Source: Amborella trichopoda (taxonomy: Eukaryota; Streptophyta; Magnoliopsida; Amborellales; Amborellaceae). From it: DNA of 64,000 nucleotides. The stretch is taken from positions 2,235,803-2,299,802 of the forward strand of contig NW_006497735.1 of assembly GCF_000471905.2 (NCBI RefSeq), given 5' to 3'. Every line of letters starts with the position of its first letter. Position 1 is the first letter of the stretch. The position numbers were made by a program, and so were the translations under genes. Below, in pieces: positions 36,457 to 46,990 of the stretch. The notes below the pieces were generated by a model. It was given only the letters and a program-made list of their open reading frames with translations. It was not told the origin of the DNA and made no database searches.

Positions 36457-36801
36457 TGTCACACCTCAAGAATTTATAATACAGATATTCTTGAGATGTA
36501 ACAGTCAAAACATATATACATCTCTTGATAGGACAAATTTACAGTGGCGAGATCTTACAAAGTAACAAAAGAAAGCTAGCACAACAACAATATCTTGTAA
36601 GGTTGATCTTGACTAGCACTCAAAATGAATCCGCATTTATCCTGAAAAAAAATGTTTACCATAATTTGATGAGTTTGGCTACTCAGTAAGTGATCATCAT
36701 AATCTTAAAAATAATCATTGTTGAAAGATATCAATATTTTCAAAAAGGAGATCTATTAACAGAAATGCATCAACAGTTTCACTTTCAATAAATGCATAAT
36801 T
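36457..36801 (-). mobile_element. start of inverted LTR cut by the gap
   Basis: TGTCACACCTCAAG at 36457, preceded by CCTAT, is the same junction as at 39408. It runs into the N gap and is the counterpart of the first 345 bp of the solo LTR. Confidence 0.85.
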
Positions 36802-36821
36802 NNNNNNNNNNNNNNNNNNNN
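36802..36821. other. assembly gap (20 N)
   Basis: Exactly 20 N, the same size as the gap at 63037, so the length is a placeholder. It lies precisely at the junction of the two duplicated blocks. Confidence 0.99.
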
Positions 36822-37736
36822 TTCCGGCATTGTGTAAGTGCGCTCCGGCAGTAGAACACTTTGGAGTCACAACACTCCGTCACTGTGTATGTGCGCTCTG
36901 GCAATGTGCTCCGAGAGTTAACGTGAAATCTGGCCAAATTAATTTTTGTGTAGAGGAAGAGTATTTCTATCTAAAAAAAATGAACTTTTTCTCCTAGGGG
37001 GATATTTACATAGAAAGTTTATTTTTAAGAAAAAAGTTAGAAAAAGTTAAGTTGGGGATAAGTTACATAGAAAGTGTAGTTGGGGTTTCTTTTTGTAATT
37101 TTCCTAAAAGAACCCGCAAGGCTCTCTCTCTCTTGAACTTATTGTTGTTTTTTTAACACCAAAACTTCACGCCGTCCAAAAAACAAATTTTTTTTTTTTA
37201 CTGTTTACGTTGTTTCTCTCACTTTCCTTTTGACTAAGGATTAGCACGCCCATAAAAAATAAATAATAAATAAAAGGAGGCACGTCAGCTATCTTCCAAG
37301 GACGGAAGGTTTCCAAAAAGGTAACCTTCTATATGATAAACCTTGCTAACTCATACAAAAGCGAGAATAAATAGACATACCAAATAAAGTTACGGCCCCT
37401 AAGAAAAAAATGATAGACTATTTAAAATAAACAAATAAAAATAACAAAAAAAAAAGAAAAAATAGCATCAGCTGTATTTATTATTCCATTGATCACAATC
37501 TAACTACTACAAAAAAAAAATCTGGCAAGATAATTTCGACTGCATCGGAAACAAGACATAAACAGTTCCGTTGAAATGAGAAATTGAAACCACATTAATA
37601 GGTTGAGAAAGTGAATGTTAACTTGAGAGTTGTGACTTCTCATTTGGATTGTTATGATGCCCCTAATAGTCACTAACTATTGTAACTGAATGTCCAACAT
37701 ATTATATGAATACAGAGATTGTTTACATATAAATAA

Positions 37737-38117
37737 GGGAAAAGCTTATATAAAGTCGAGGCTCTAAACAATAAAATTAGAGCCTACCTCAAAAATTTCA
37801 ATAGAAGAGGTTGTTTTGATACCCAAATATCCTCAAAGTGATCATCACTGGACATGAGAAAAAAATCGATTTCAAGTTTTGAAAATAGTGCATCTTGTAA
37901 TACATTTTTTGACAGTCAATTTTCAAGATTTTTCAAGTTTTTATAGATTTGATTGATCTACATTATTTTTTAATCTTTAAATTTTATAATTAAATATAAA
38001 AATATATTTTAAAGCTATCACAAAGATTTTCGATATCGAAACCACATTTCTCGACCCTATTTGAAGGTGGACTCCAATTTGATTGTTTTGAGCCTCGGCT
38101 CTATACAAACCACACCC
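37737..38117 (+). mobile_element. Mutator-type MITE, copy E
   Basis: Counterpart of copy D in the second block: 381 bp with the same TATAAATAA flanks. It should be counted as an independent copy only if the block duplication is real. Confidence 0.85.
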
Positions 38118-38435
38118 TATAAATAAATCATTTTCTATTTTTCATTCTCCAATGCAGCACAAAAATCTCACTGCTTCTCTCCATTTACAAAACTATGATT
38201 TAAAATGATAATATTTTGAAATAATACCAAGTATTTCTCAAACAAAATATAATAAAATATTTTTATCCACCAATTACAGTTATATTTAGAAGAAAAAAAA
38301 ACAAGACAGTTACATTGCTCATCCATCTATGAAGTAGTTGTGATTTATAACACACATTTTGATGAGCAGATGAAGGATGAAATATAGACTTCTTCTGTAA
38401 ATCACAAATAGAAAACATAAATAAAAAATACCAAC

Positions 38436-38584
38436 CGTGGAAGTATACAATCGCGTTCATTCCTGAACAACCAGGACCACCATTAATCCAAAATACAATT
38501 GGATCTTTTGAAGGAATACGCTCTGATGTTGCAAAGTAGTAATACAGGTACCTTCTATTCCCTTGATTACCCAAGGTGATATAC
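38436..38584 (-). pseudogene. SCPL gene 1, exon 2 (oxyanion-hole exon)
   Basis: Between TTGCAG and a CACG/GTTGGT donor this 149-nt exon encodes YITLGNQGNRRYLYYYFATS, then ERIPSKDPIVFW and INGGPGCSGMNAIVYFH. It matches the family's 'GYxxVGxxxxxxLFYYFxxSExNPxxDPLxLWxxGGPGCS' segment, whose GGPGC forms part of the oxyanion hole. The entry phase joins exon 1 (GG/G, Gly) and the exit phase joins exon 3 (CAC G/GT, His-Gly). The exon is fully open. Confidence 0.9.
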
Positions 38585-39407
38585 CTGCAAGCTCAATGCC
38601 ATTAGCATATAGCATAATTGGCAACTTGTAGCTATGGTTACTGAAAGAAAATAAAAACAAATTAATTCTAGATTGTAATACTGGCAGATAAAGCATGCAT
38701 CAAAGAAATGGAATCTAAAAGATCTTTTATTATCTATTCATCAAACACATCCCCACCCAATTGTATCACCTTCCCATAATTATGAAGTATGGTCAGGTAT
38801 ACATGAACTTCTTCTTTTTTTGGGGTTTGTACCAATGTGATCAGATTTGTTTCGCTTTGGCAGAAGAGGCCGAAGTCTTTACAGTTTTGGGTTAGACCGT
38901 AGTGAAACAAAGCTCCCGTGCATCCATTTCAACGCTTTGGGCCCCTTCAGCCTATTTTAGTCTGATTCAGCATCTTCGGAACAAAGCACCAAATCATTTT
39001 TTTTTTAAAAAAAATTATTTTTAAAATAGTTATTATTCTAATATATTTTTATATATAACTATATAAATTTATTTTTAATGATTTTTTTTTTTAATTTATA
39101 AAGTCTTCTTCTGAATCCCTCAAAACACCAAATTACTTTATTTTTCCGATCAAACTAAAGAAGGGTCTAACAAAACTGGTTTATACATGGTTACTTCTTG
39201 GTATTAAGACATGAATATAGTCTCACGAACTCTGAGGGAACAAATGGGGTTCAATATCCTAGACATCGAAATGCTGGAGAGATGAATCCATAAGCGAAGG
39301 AAACTAACGACAAGTTTTGTGACATGGGTGCTATGTTAAGAAGGTCTTTGGGTTTAGGGCTGAGAATTTACTTGGTTTGGATCTAAAATTTGAATTTCAA
39401 ACCCTAT

Positions 39408-41363
39408 TGTCACACCTCAAGAATTTATAATACAGATATTCTTGAGATGTAACAGTCAAAACATATATACATCTCTTGATAGGACAAATTTACAGTGGCG
39501 AGATCTTACAAAGTAACAAAAGAAAGCTAGCACAACAACAATATCTTGTAAGGTTGATCTTGACTAGCACTCAAAATGAATCCGCATTTATCCTGAAAAA
39601 CAATGTTTATCATAGTTTGATGAGTTTGGCTACTCAGTAAGTGATCATCATAATCTTAAAAATAATCATTGTTGAAAGATATCAATATTTTCAAAAAGGA
39701 GATCTATTAACAGAAATGCATCAACAGTTTCACTTTCAATAAATGCATAATTAAGTATAATCCGAATAATTGAAATGCATATAACACTTTAACGGCAGTG
39801 CATAATTCAAATGATTTCACAAAATACCCTACTGACGTCCCAAGTAGGTCACCTATATACCCCATCAACGTCCCGATGGGTCCACTTAATCCCTATCGGT
39901 GTCCCAGATAGGTCCACTTAATTCCTACAGGTCCACTTATACCTCACTGGCGTACCGGATGAGTCCACTTAATCCCTACCGGCATCCCAGATAGGTCCAC
40001 TTATACCTCACCGGCGAACCGGATGAGTCCACTTGCATACTTAAAGTATTTCTAAATCTCTTTAAACATCTGAAAGCAGCAATATCATGTACTCAACATA
40101 TCACTGAAATCACTAATATGAATTTCATTGAAACCATTAATAACAGTCACTTTCAATAACATTTCAAAAATAACCAATCAAATATTTTGGGCTCAAATTT
40201 AGAAAGGTAGCAATTCGTAAAGACATTCTAGCATAACTGCCAATGTATAGAAAACTCTTATAGAAATTCAAGAATACAGAATTATCACAATTTATAGGAT
40301 GTCAATTCACAAATAAACATTTCACAGACAATGCTATAATCAATTGCAAAAATATCAGTTTTCAGATAATAAGGCAGTCATTTGCACATGAATTTTACAA
40401 TGTCTAAATATTCAAAAACAGTAGAAAGAAATCTCACAATTTTAGTAAAAGCAGAACTATCACATTTATTTTTAATAATTTTATTTCTAAAATTTTCTAA
40501 CAATAGGCAAGAAAAATAAATAAATAAATTTATTTATAAGAATTTACAGCATTTAAAATTTCTAATATCACAATTTTATTAAAAGGATTATTTTTCAAAA
40601 TAATGAGCTTGCTTGCGCATAAAATTTATCGCTCCTAAAATTCATGATAATAAGTAAAAATAATTATTTCATTTCATTTTTAAAAAGAACGGATTATTTT
40701 TCAAGATAATGAAGTCATTTACATTAACTCCGAAATTGGGAGAGCATCATTTTCATCCCACACACAAATATCGGTACTTTCTTCAGATACTTGATCTGAA
40801 TGAATAATCTTTTCCAGTGAAAGGAAGCATATAAGTATCATTACCTAAACATAAACTCTAACCATGCTAGAGAGAGAGAATTACCTAAACATAAACTCTA
40901 ACCATGCTAGAGAGAGAGAAACCCGTTGATGAGTTTTTTGTTTGAGAGGAAAAAAAAAAACTACTGATGATGGTGTTTCAACTTTAAGAGAGAGAGAAAC
41001 CCGTTGATGGGTTTTAGTTTTAAGAGAGAGAAAGAGAAACCCGTTGTTGGGTTATAGTTTTAAGAGAGAGAGAATGTCGAATAAAAAAAGGCACCTCAAG
41101 GTGTTGTTTTAAGGAGTTTAACATAAAGTCTTTGAGATGGTGGACCTAAGGTCCACCCAAATAAAATTAAACCCTCAAGTATATTAACAATAATATAGTT
41201 TTATATATTGTTAATATATAAAAAAATAGTAATATCTTAATGGTATAAAATTATTATTATCATTACTGATATATAATTATCATTTTATTTATTTATTTTG
41301 TATTTATTTCTGTTAGCACCGTTAATATTATGATTATTATTAATTTCTTAATAAATATTTTTA

Positions 41364-41394
<31 letters not shown>

Positions 41395-41421
41395 ATTTTT
41401 TGAAATTTTAGGATTATTACA
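39408..41421 (-). mobile_element. solo LTR of a gypsy element, in SCPL intron 1
   Basis: A 2014-bp LTR in reverse orientation, TGTCACACCTC at 39408 to GGATTATTACA at 41421, with a perfect 5-bp target duplication CCTAT (39403-39407 and 41422-41426). It shares with the inverted LTR at 14713-17518 the 'gatgagtttggctactcagt' block and the CCCTA(C/T)-GTC-CAAGTAGGTC tandem units (39825-40035), so it is the same broad family. No internal region remains. Its sense is the same as the SCPL gene. Confidence 0.9.
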
Positions 41422-41428
41422 CCTATGC

Positions 41429-41840
41429 AGATCCAGGTATGGATCCAAGATTTGGATCTGACGGGTCAGATTTAGATCCAAAATTTGGATCTGAGTGGTA
41501 ATTTTGATCAGAGCTATGTACAGGTGGATTCGATCTAGATCCGACCTAGTTATTAAAATATTATATATTATCTTTTATATATACATATATTTTATATAAT
41601 ATGTTTTTGTTTTATATATATATATATATATATATATTGGATCCGGTTGGATCTAGATCCCATGTACCTTTTTGGATCCGGTTCCAGATACAAATATTCT
41701 GGATCTGATCGGGTCTACATCGGGATCGGGATCCCATGTATACTTTTCATATCCAAATATGGATCCCAATGGATCCAGACCCAATCCGACCCTGGATCCT
41801 GACCCAATCCGATCCATTATCAACTCTATTTGGGTTCCTC
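41429..41840. repeat. GATC-rich degenerate repeat
   Basis: About 20 GATC tetramers in roughly 390 bp, mostly within GGATCC, GGATCT or TAGATCC words, against an expectation of one or two. A (TA)n run at about 41617-41638 interrupts it. Open frames on both strands in this patch are products of the repeat. Confidence 0.8.
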
Positions 41841-42181
41841 TCATAAAAGTGCCACAATTCCCAATTATTAGTTTGTATTAGGCCCTTAAAAACTGCCGAT
41901 CAGAATTAAGAAGCACTGATTCAAATTGAATCTACAAGTAACTAGGCATGTCTCATTACAGAGACGGGAATCAACCTCCTCCTATCTGATTCGCCCGAAT
42001 CAATGAGAAAATACTACAATTCTTTCAACGAATTGCCAACTTGGATTAGGATTCCCATGTTTCCATTTTTTTTTTTATATTTGCTTTTTTGTAAAAAAAA
42101 AAAAGAAGAAAGACCATGGATCAATCTTTACTTGGAAGGAGAAGGAGCAAGGAGGCTTTTGTTCTATATTTATGCAAGCAA
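41841..42181. other. intron 1 sequence, no gene
   Basis: Nothing recognisable. The short open frame from 42003 has no family motif. Confidence 0.35.
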
Positions 42182-42292
42182 CCAATATTATGAATACCAT
42201 TATCATTATCATAGTCTTTTCCCAATTTATTGGGATCGGCTAATGAATCCTGATCCGCCATTATGCTTTATTAATGGCCAATATTATGAATA
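42182..42292 (+). mobile_element. short SINE-like insertion with 15-bp target duplication
   Basis: An 81-bp insert (42197-42277) with CCATTATCATTATCATAGTC and TTATTGGGATCGGCTAATG words is bracketed by a perfect 15-bp direct repeat, CCAATATTATGAATA (42182-42196 and 42278-42292). Long perfect target duplications are typical of LINE-driven retroposition. The insert is too short for a full tRNA-derived SINE, so it is a truncated copy. Confidence 0.7.
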
Positions 42293-42766
42293 TAATAAAC
42301 TGAAATTTCACTCCTTTCTTCACAAAAACAGAGTACATGTATGTAAAGACCTTTGAGGACTTCAAACACTGTACCCTTACAACTACTTTTTTCCTCTCTG
42401 AATTCATAAATCTTATACGAATTTCGCATGGAATGCTCTGGAAAAATATATACCAAACATGCATGTTATGCACGCATGCTTTGGACCACACCCTCTCGTC
42501 CAAGGAAATTATCACCCAAGTAATCTACACAAATTTAAACTTCAACCTTCTAAGGAATTTTTCAGATTTCCTACACTAAAGATTCCAAAAAATAACGATC
42601 ACATATTTTTAAAATACCAAAAATGATCCCAAAATCAATTATTTTTTTGAACCCTCCCTTATAAGTTTGATATTCCATGTTTCTCATACCCTGCAAATCT
42701 GAAATACTTCATTTTTTAGGGGAGAAATGTGGGGAACTTGGTTTTGAGTCCTCGTGCAAACGAGCT
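42293..42766. other. intron 1 sequence, no gene
   Basis: No exon or element recognised. Confidence 0.3.
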
Positions 42767-42976
42767 CTACCTTATTTTTCCTTTACTTGATCTTGAATGA
42801 AATGAAACCAGTATTGTTGTACTCCCTCTTTTAGTGAGAGCAGGGTTCTTTGCCAAGGCAATTGCCGACTTGTGGTCAACATTGATCCGTATTAGAAATT
42901 CTTGAGGATTTTGCAATTCTTTAAGAAGGTTTTTGCTGCCACAATGCACGACAAATTCTTCCATACTCGTCTTCAA
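42767..42976 (-). mobile_element. Ty1/copia RNase H fragment
   Basis: The open frame contains INVDHKSAIALAKNPALTKR, the conserved copia RNase H segment ('DNKSAIALAKNPVFHDRSKHI'). It is a short old fragment without LTRs, broken, lying in SCPL intron 1. Confidence 0.75.
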
Positions 42977-43523
42977 TAGTAGAGAGTGTTACAATCAATT
43001 GATTTTTTATAACTATGTAAATGTTGTACACTCCTTGTTGAAAGCATAAACAGAAGTTAATTTTCTCTCAATTGAAGTCTCCATCCCGATTACTATCCCT
43101 AAACCCTACAAGATCAAAATTATTAACCCAAGAATAAAATATCTATGATTAACCAGAGAATTCTCTTTTTGCACCTTCATTTGGACCTTGCATATACATA
43201 CTAAGCTAATTCCATATAAAATACCTGCCTTGTACATGTTAAGTACCAAAGGCTTCCCATAATACTCCTAAATAAGGTTTTAAAATGAGCATCATCGCAA
43301 CATAGTTACCCATTTTCAAAGGTTCTTTGATGAATCCAACAGTAGTCTCACATATTACTAGTAGAAATAACAAACACACACAATGAAATAATTGATGGAT
43401 TACAATATCATGAGAAGACATTGATGCATGTCCACAACAATTCAAAACCCCTAAAGCATTCCATGATCAACAACAGTTAACAGTAAAAAGCAAGAGTTCT
43501 ATTGTGAGAATCTTGATGATTAC
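42977..43523. other. intron 1 sequence next to exon 1
   Basis: AT-rich with no recognised element. It begins at the exon 1 GTAATC donor. Confidence 0.4.
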
Positions 43524-43675
43524 CCTGCATAATGCTTAGAAGGGAGCTGGCCATCAAAACCAGGAAAATGCAGCACCTCTGCACCATCAGGCGCTGACAT
43601 CACAAAGTAAAAGCATAGGAGAGCTGCAGTAGTTAGGAAGAAGAAGAATGATGAAACTTGAGTGAGGGGAGCCAT
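43524..43675 (-). pseudogene. SCPL gene 1, exon 1 with signal peptide
   Basis: ATG at 43675 opens MAPLTQVSSFFFFLTTAALL then CFYFVMSAPDG, a clear hydrophobic secretory signal, followed by VLHFPGFDGQLPSKHYAG, the family's mature N-terminus ('(L)PGFxGxLPFxLETGY'). No upstream in-frame ATG lies close by. The donor GCAGG/GTAATC leaves two bases that pair with the first base of exon 2 to give Gly. Family members enter the secretory pathway and usually act in the vacuole as peptidases or, in clade I, as glucose-ester-dependent acyltransferases. Which activity this gene once had cannot be read from what remains. Confidence 0.88.
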
Positions 43676-43754
43676 GGCCGCTGCAACTGTGAAGAGTGTG
43701 TGAGTAAAAGGGATTATTCAAAGCCCCATTCTTGCATAACAGCTGCCATTGCCA

Positions 43755-43770
43755 TACAATATATCAAATA
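43755..43770 (-). promoter_or_regulatory. possible TATA box of SCPL gene 1
   Basis: On the minus strand TTTGATATATTGTATGG lies about 85-90 bp before the ATG, a plausible distance for a plant TATA element and short leader. No other support. Confidence 0.3.
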
Positions 43771-43967
43771 GTAGATTAATGGTGAATTAATTTTGTTTGT
43801 TTGAATACGAGAAAGGTTAGACACTAGTCCATCAGCTTCTCTCTTGTACCGAAAAGTTTAGAGTGATGATATTGGACACTTGTTGATTTGATAATTGGTG
43901 AATAGAAAGTCATAAAATCAATGAGAAAAACAAACTAGAGTTATTTATGCATGACACAAAAACAAAA

Positions 43968-44354
43968 GGGAAAATTTTATAAAGAGCCGAGGCTCTAAAT
44001 AATCAAATTAGAGCCTATCTCAAAAATTTCATGAGGTTATTTTGATGCTTAAATATCTTCAAATTGATCATCTCAACATCAAGATGCATGGATATGAGGA
44101 AAAAATAATTTTAAGGTTTAAAAATAATGTATTTTGTAATGTATTTTTGAACCGTCAATTTTTAAGATTTTCAAGTTTCTATAGATCTGTCGATCTACAC
44201 TATTTTTAAAGCTTTAAACTTTATAAATAAAAATAAAAATATATTTTAAAGCTATTACAAAGATTTCCAATTTTGAAACCACAGTTCTCGATACTATTTG
44301 AAAATAGGCTCTAATTTGATTGTTTAGAGACTGGGCTCTATACAAACCACACCC
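43968..44354 (+). mobile_element. Mutator-type MITE, copy F, upstream of SCPL gene 1
   Basis: A 387-bp copy, GGGAAAATTTTATAAAGAGC to AAACCACACCC, with the clearest inverted repeats: AATCAAATTAGAGCC on the left mirrored by GGCTCTAATTTGATTGTT on the right. Flanking 9-mers aaaacaaaa (43959-43967) and aatacaaaa (44355-44363) differ at one base. It starts 293 bp upstream of the ATG, so it lies in the promoter region. Confidence 0.85.
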
Positions 44355-44363
44355 AATACAAAA

Positions 44364-44959
44364 AGTTTTATTTTTTATAATTATTAGGTGAAAGGTTCGA
44401 CTCGTGTCTTGTCTTTCTTTTCCAGTTTGTCCATTAGTCCAATGTTACTGACATGGTTTTAAATTTCTATTTTTTATTTTTACTTATTTTTACTCAGGGC
44501 CAGTTCGATATCCCAAACCTTGGACCGCTTGTCCAATAAGCGAGCTCTAATCGCTATTCTGTAGCAATAAGGCACATAAGTACTGGTCCACGTCCTGAAC
44601 CTCAGAACCCTTAAACCTTGCCGGTCCAAGTTTTGGGACATCACACCACCACAACCTCACGAATTGTTTTTTAAAAAAGATGAACTTAAACTGGATATTT
44701 GCTAAAAGTGCCTCCACACCACCCACCAGGTCATCTTTTCATGACCAAAGTGCCTCCTCCCCGTAGCACCATTTTTCTCTCTGTATGCCCCCTCTTTCAC
44801 TCGTTCCACCATCTCTCTCTCCTTCCTCTTATCACTATTTTTCTATCTACACCACCTCTCTTCCCACATACCACCATTTTTCTATCTCTACACCTTGACA
44901 ATAGAATACAGATGAAGGATACAACAAAGAGGCCAATCCTTGGAATTTATTAATTTAAA
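44364..44959. other. intergenic, no gene
   Basis: CT-rich stretches with CCACCATTTTTCTCTCT-like words at about 44760-44890. The open frame there is low-complexity. Confidence 0.35.
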
Positions 44960-45480
44960 TCCTTGTCACAAGACAAGAAGGTTACTTCTTATATTACAAG
45001 AAATCTGGTTATACAAAAGATTGTTATGATTTAAAAAATAAGCAGATGGCTAAGAGAAATGATAGCCATGATGAAGTAAGTGCTATTTATGATGGGGTTA
45101 CTTTAGTGTTGTATCCACAACATTATCTACTGAAGATACTTGGTTTTGTACTCTGGTGCTTCATTTAATGTTTATCCTGAAAGATCATAATTTTCATCAT
45201 ATACAAGTGTAGATAGGCATTTTTGTCTATCTTAGCGATAAACGTGCACGTAAGATTTTGGGCAGTGGAAACACATATAAAAAAAGTATGATGTTATTGT
45301 TTGGATATTTAAAAATGTGAAACATGTGTAGAATTTGAAGAAGAGCTTATTTGACTTCCTTATCTCAATATGTGGCCTCCATCAGGCAAGGTGGAGTACT
45401 CAAAGTTTCAAATGGGGCTCTATTGATAATGAAGGAAGTCTAGGAAGAAAACATATATATTGTTAGGAAATACAACTGGA
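44960..45480 (+). mobile_element. Ty1/copia gag-protease-integrase fragment, broken
   Basis: Reads KSGYTKDCYDLKNKQ (gag zinc-knuckle region), TEDTWFCTLVLH (protease start) and RNLKKSLFDFLISICGL then FKWGSIDNEG (pre-integrase), in copia order. Several breaks. Only the N-terminal half of an element is recognisable. Confidence 0.6.
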
Positions 45481-46500
45481 AATGAAAATGTAAATTTAGT
45501 TGTAGAAGAAGAAGTTCGGCAAGAGGTACATGGTTTTGGCAATGGAAAAACTTGATGGGGCAAAGCAAGTTCTATATTCGGCAAAGTAGACAAATTAAGA
45601 ATTTGGAGTTTCACAAGAGGATATAAAGCCAGAAGCACCTCTCTTCAAAGTAATAATCTAAATTTGGTGATGAAAGGGCTGATGTTGCCATGATTTGTAT
45701 TAAAATTATCATTTCATTTGTTTGTTCTTCGATTGACTTGTATTTAATTTAGGAAGAAAATATTGGAATGGTGGGATGGGCACTTGGAAATTTAAGAAGT
45801 ATAGGTAAGTATTGCCAAAGTTTTGATCTTATGTGAGACTTTATCGGAATGACTTATGCAAATGATATCGATGATATGAGATCAAGGATTGTGCTCGTAG
45901 GTGTAGAAGAAATAATTCACCAAAAGCATATGCGAAGGCAAGATGGCCCCAAGAATAGAAGGATAAGTGCGTTGAAGAAGGTGGAGTTTGCATGAGAACC
46001 ACAAGCACAAAGCAGGGTGACGAAGGCATTCTCATGGATGTGTTTTTTATCTGGAGAGCTTGCAGTGTTGGCTATGTTATCTAGTTTTTTTAAAAAAAGA
46101 ATAACATGATATGGATGGATAATAGTGCATTTGTGGTGATTTTAGAGACTTGGTGATTTATCTTCAAGTATAAGATTGTTATTTTTGAAGCCAAATCACA
46201 TATGTAAGACTTAAGTTTTCTTATACCCTGTTTTGTGCCTTGTTGTTACCCAGTTTTCAAACAAAAAAAGAGGTAGCTCATGTTCTATTTTATTGTGTTA
46301 TAAAGAGTAGAAAGGGTAATTTACATAAAAAAGAGGTAATTCGTGAAAAAGAGGTAATTCAAGACGTAGTTCGTAAATGGGAGGTAGTTCACAAAAATGA
46401 GGTAATTCGTGAAAAGGATGTAATTCATTTATATTTCTTTTTTACTTTTCCCTCATATTTTCTAGACCATTGAATTAGATCTATCCAAGGACTGTGGTGC
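45481..46500. other. possible further copia debris
   Basis: Two stretches (about 45550-45650 and 45930-46040) look like shortened versions of copia coding sequence, but no motif is certain. GAGGTA(A/G)TTC words repeat at 46270-46410. No host gene was seen. Confidence 0.3.
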
Positions 46501-46539
46501 TTTGATAGTCCTATATACAACGGACTTGTTTCTATTTTA

Positions 46540-46990
46540 TTTGAGAGAGAGAGTAAGAGGACGACTGTGAGAAATGAAGGAGAGAGAGAGCTCACGTTAG
46601 AGATTTTGAGGCCCTACTTTTACCCTGTTTTGAAGAGAGAGTGGGTAATATGAGAGAGTGCTGTTGTGGGTTTGAAGTAAAACCAGTTCTAGTGTAAGGA
46701 AGTCATATGGAGGAAGCCTGCCAGCGTTGTAAACGGACTTAGTAGAGAGAAACCCCTTTGGTTGAAGGTTTTTGGGTATGCTTCACCTTGTAATCTTTTT
46801 GAATTAGTATATAAAGTCTCGCACCATTATCTAATAGATGTAGATCGTTATTTGTGGCTAAACAACATTGAAGCTTGTGTCATTTCATAGTTGATTGTTT
46901 TTCCATTATTTTCATTGTCCGAGATTTCATATAGCTTCTATTGTATGTTTATGTAGACTGGATGCACAATAGTTATTCATGCTTCACACC
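46540..46990 (+). mobile_element. possible copia LTR
   Basis: GA-rich leader, AGTATATAAAGTC at about 46806 as a TATA-like element, and 'gtttgaagtaaaaccagt'-like sequence suggest an LTR promoter downstream of the copia fragment. No partner LTR or boundary was found. Confidence 0.25.

Larger units (their letters stand above)
33875..36801. repeat. duplicated block, copy 1 (left of gap)
   Basis: This 2927-bp block is repeated almost base for base at 36822-39752 (2931 bp), with roughly 1-2 percent differences. It ends at the last base before the N run, and copy 2 starts at the first base after it. It holds the array end, MITE D, SCPL exon 2 and the start of the LTR that is complete on the other side. 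Most simply it is an assembly artefact. Confidence 0.92.
36822..39752. repeat. duplicated block, copy 2 (right of gap)
   Basis: Second copy of 33875-36801. It differs by scattered substitutions and small indels, for example an extra 'ttccgttga' near 37566. It continues without a break into the rest of the solo LTR and the 5' part of SCPL gene 1. Confidence 0.92.
2390..43675 (-). pseudogene. serine carboxypeptidase-like gene 1, about 41 kb, decayed
   Basis: Nine exons in family order (43675-43524, 38584-38436, 11676-11597, 11330-11209, 10894-10792, 10593-10556, 10188-10007, 9924-9653, 2507-2390) lie on one strand, and almost all junction phases agree. Signal peptide, GGPGC oxyanion motif, DSPAGAGFSY and serine exon are present. 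The exons with the Asp and His motifs are not in the window. Damage: exon 4 one base short, exon 7 acceptor lost, exon 8 in two frames, Arg two residues before the catalytic Ser. Intron 2 is at least 23.8 kb and intron 8 is 7.1 kb, both filled with transposons. Exon 8 resembles clade I (acyltransferase-type) members, but assignment is weak. Single-base defects might be consensus errors; the missing acceptor and the Arg argue for a true pseudogene. Confidence 0.82.

Noticed and set aside
41653-41881. Overlapping open frames on both strands rich in Asp-Pro
   Set aside because: They come from the GATC-rich repeat and are not conserved proteins.
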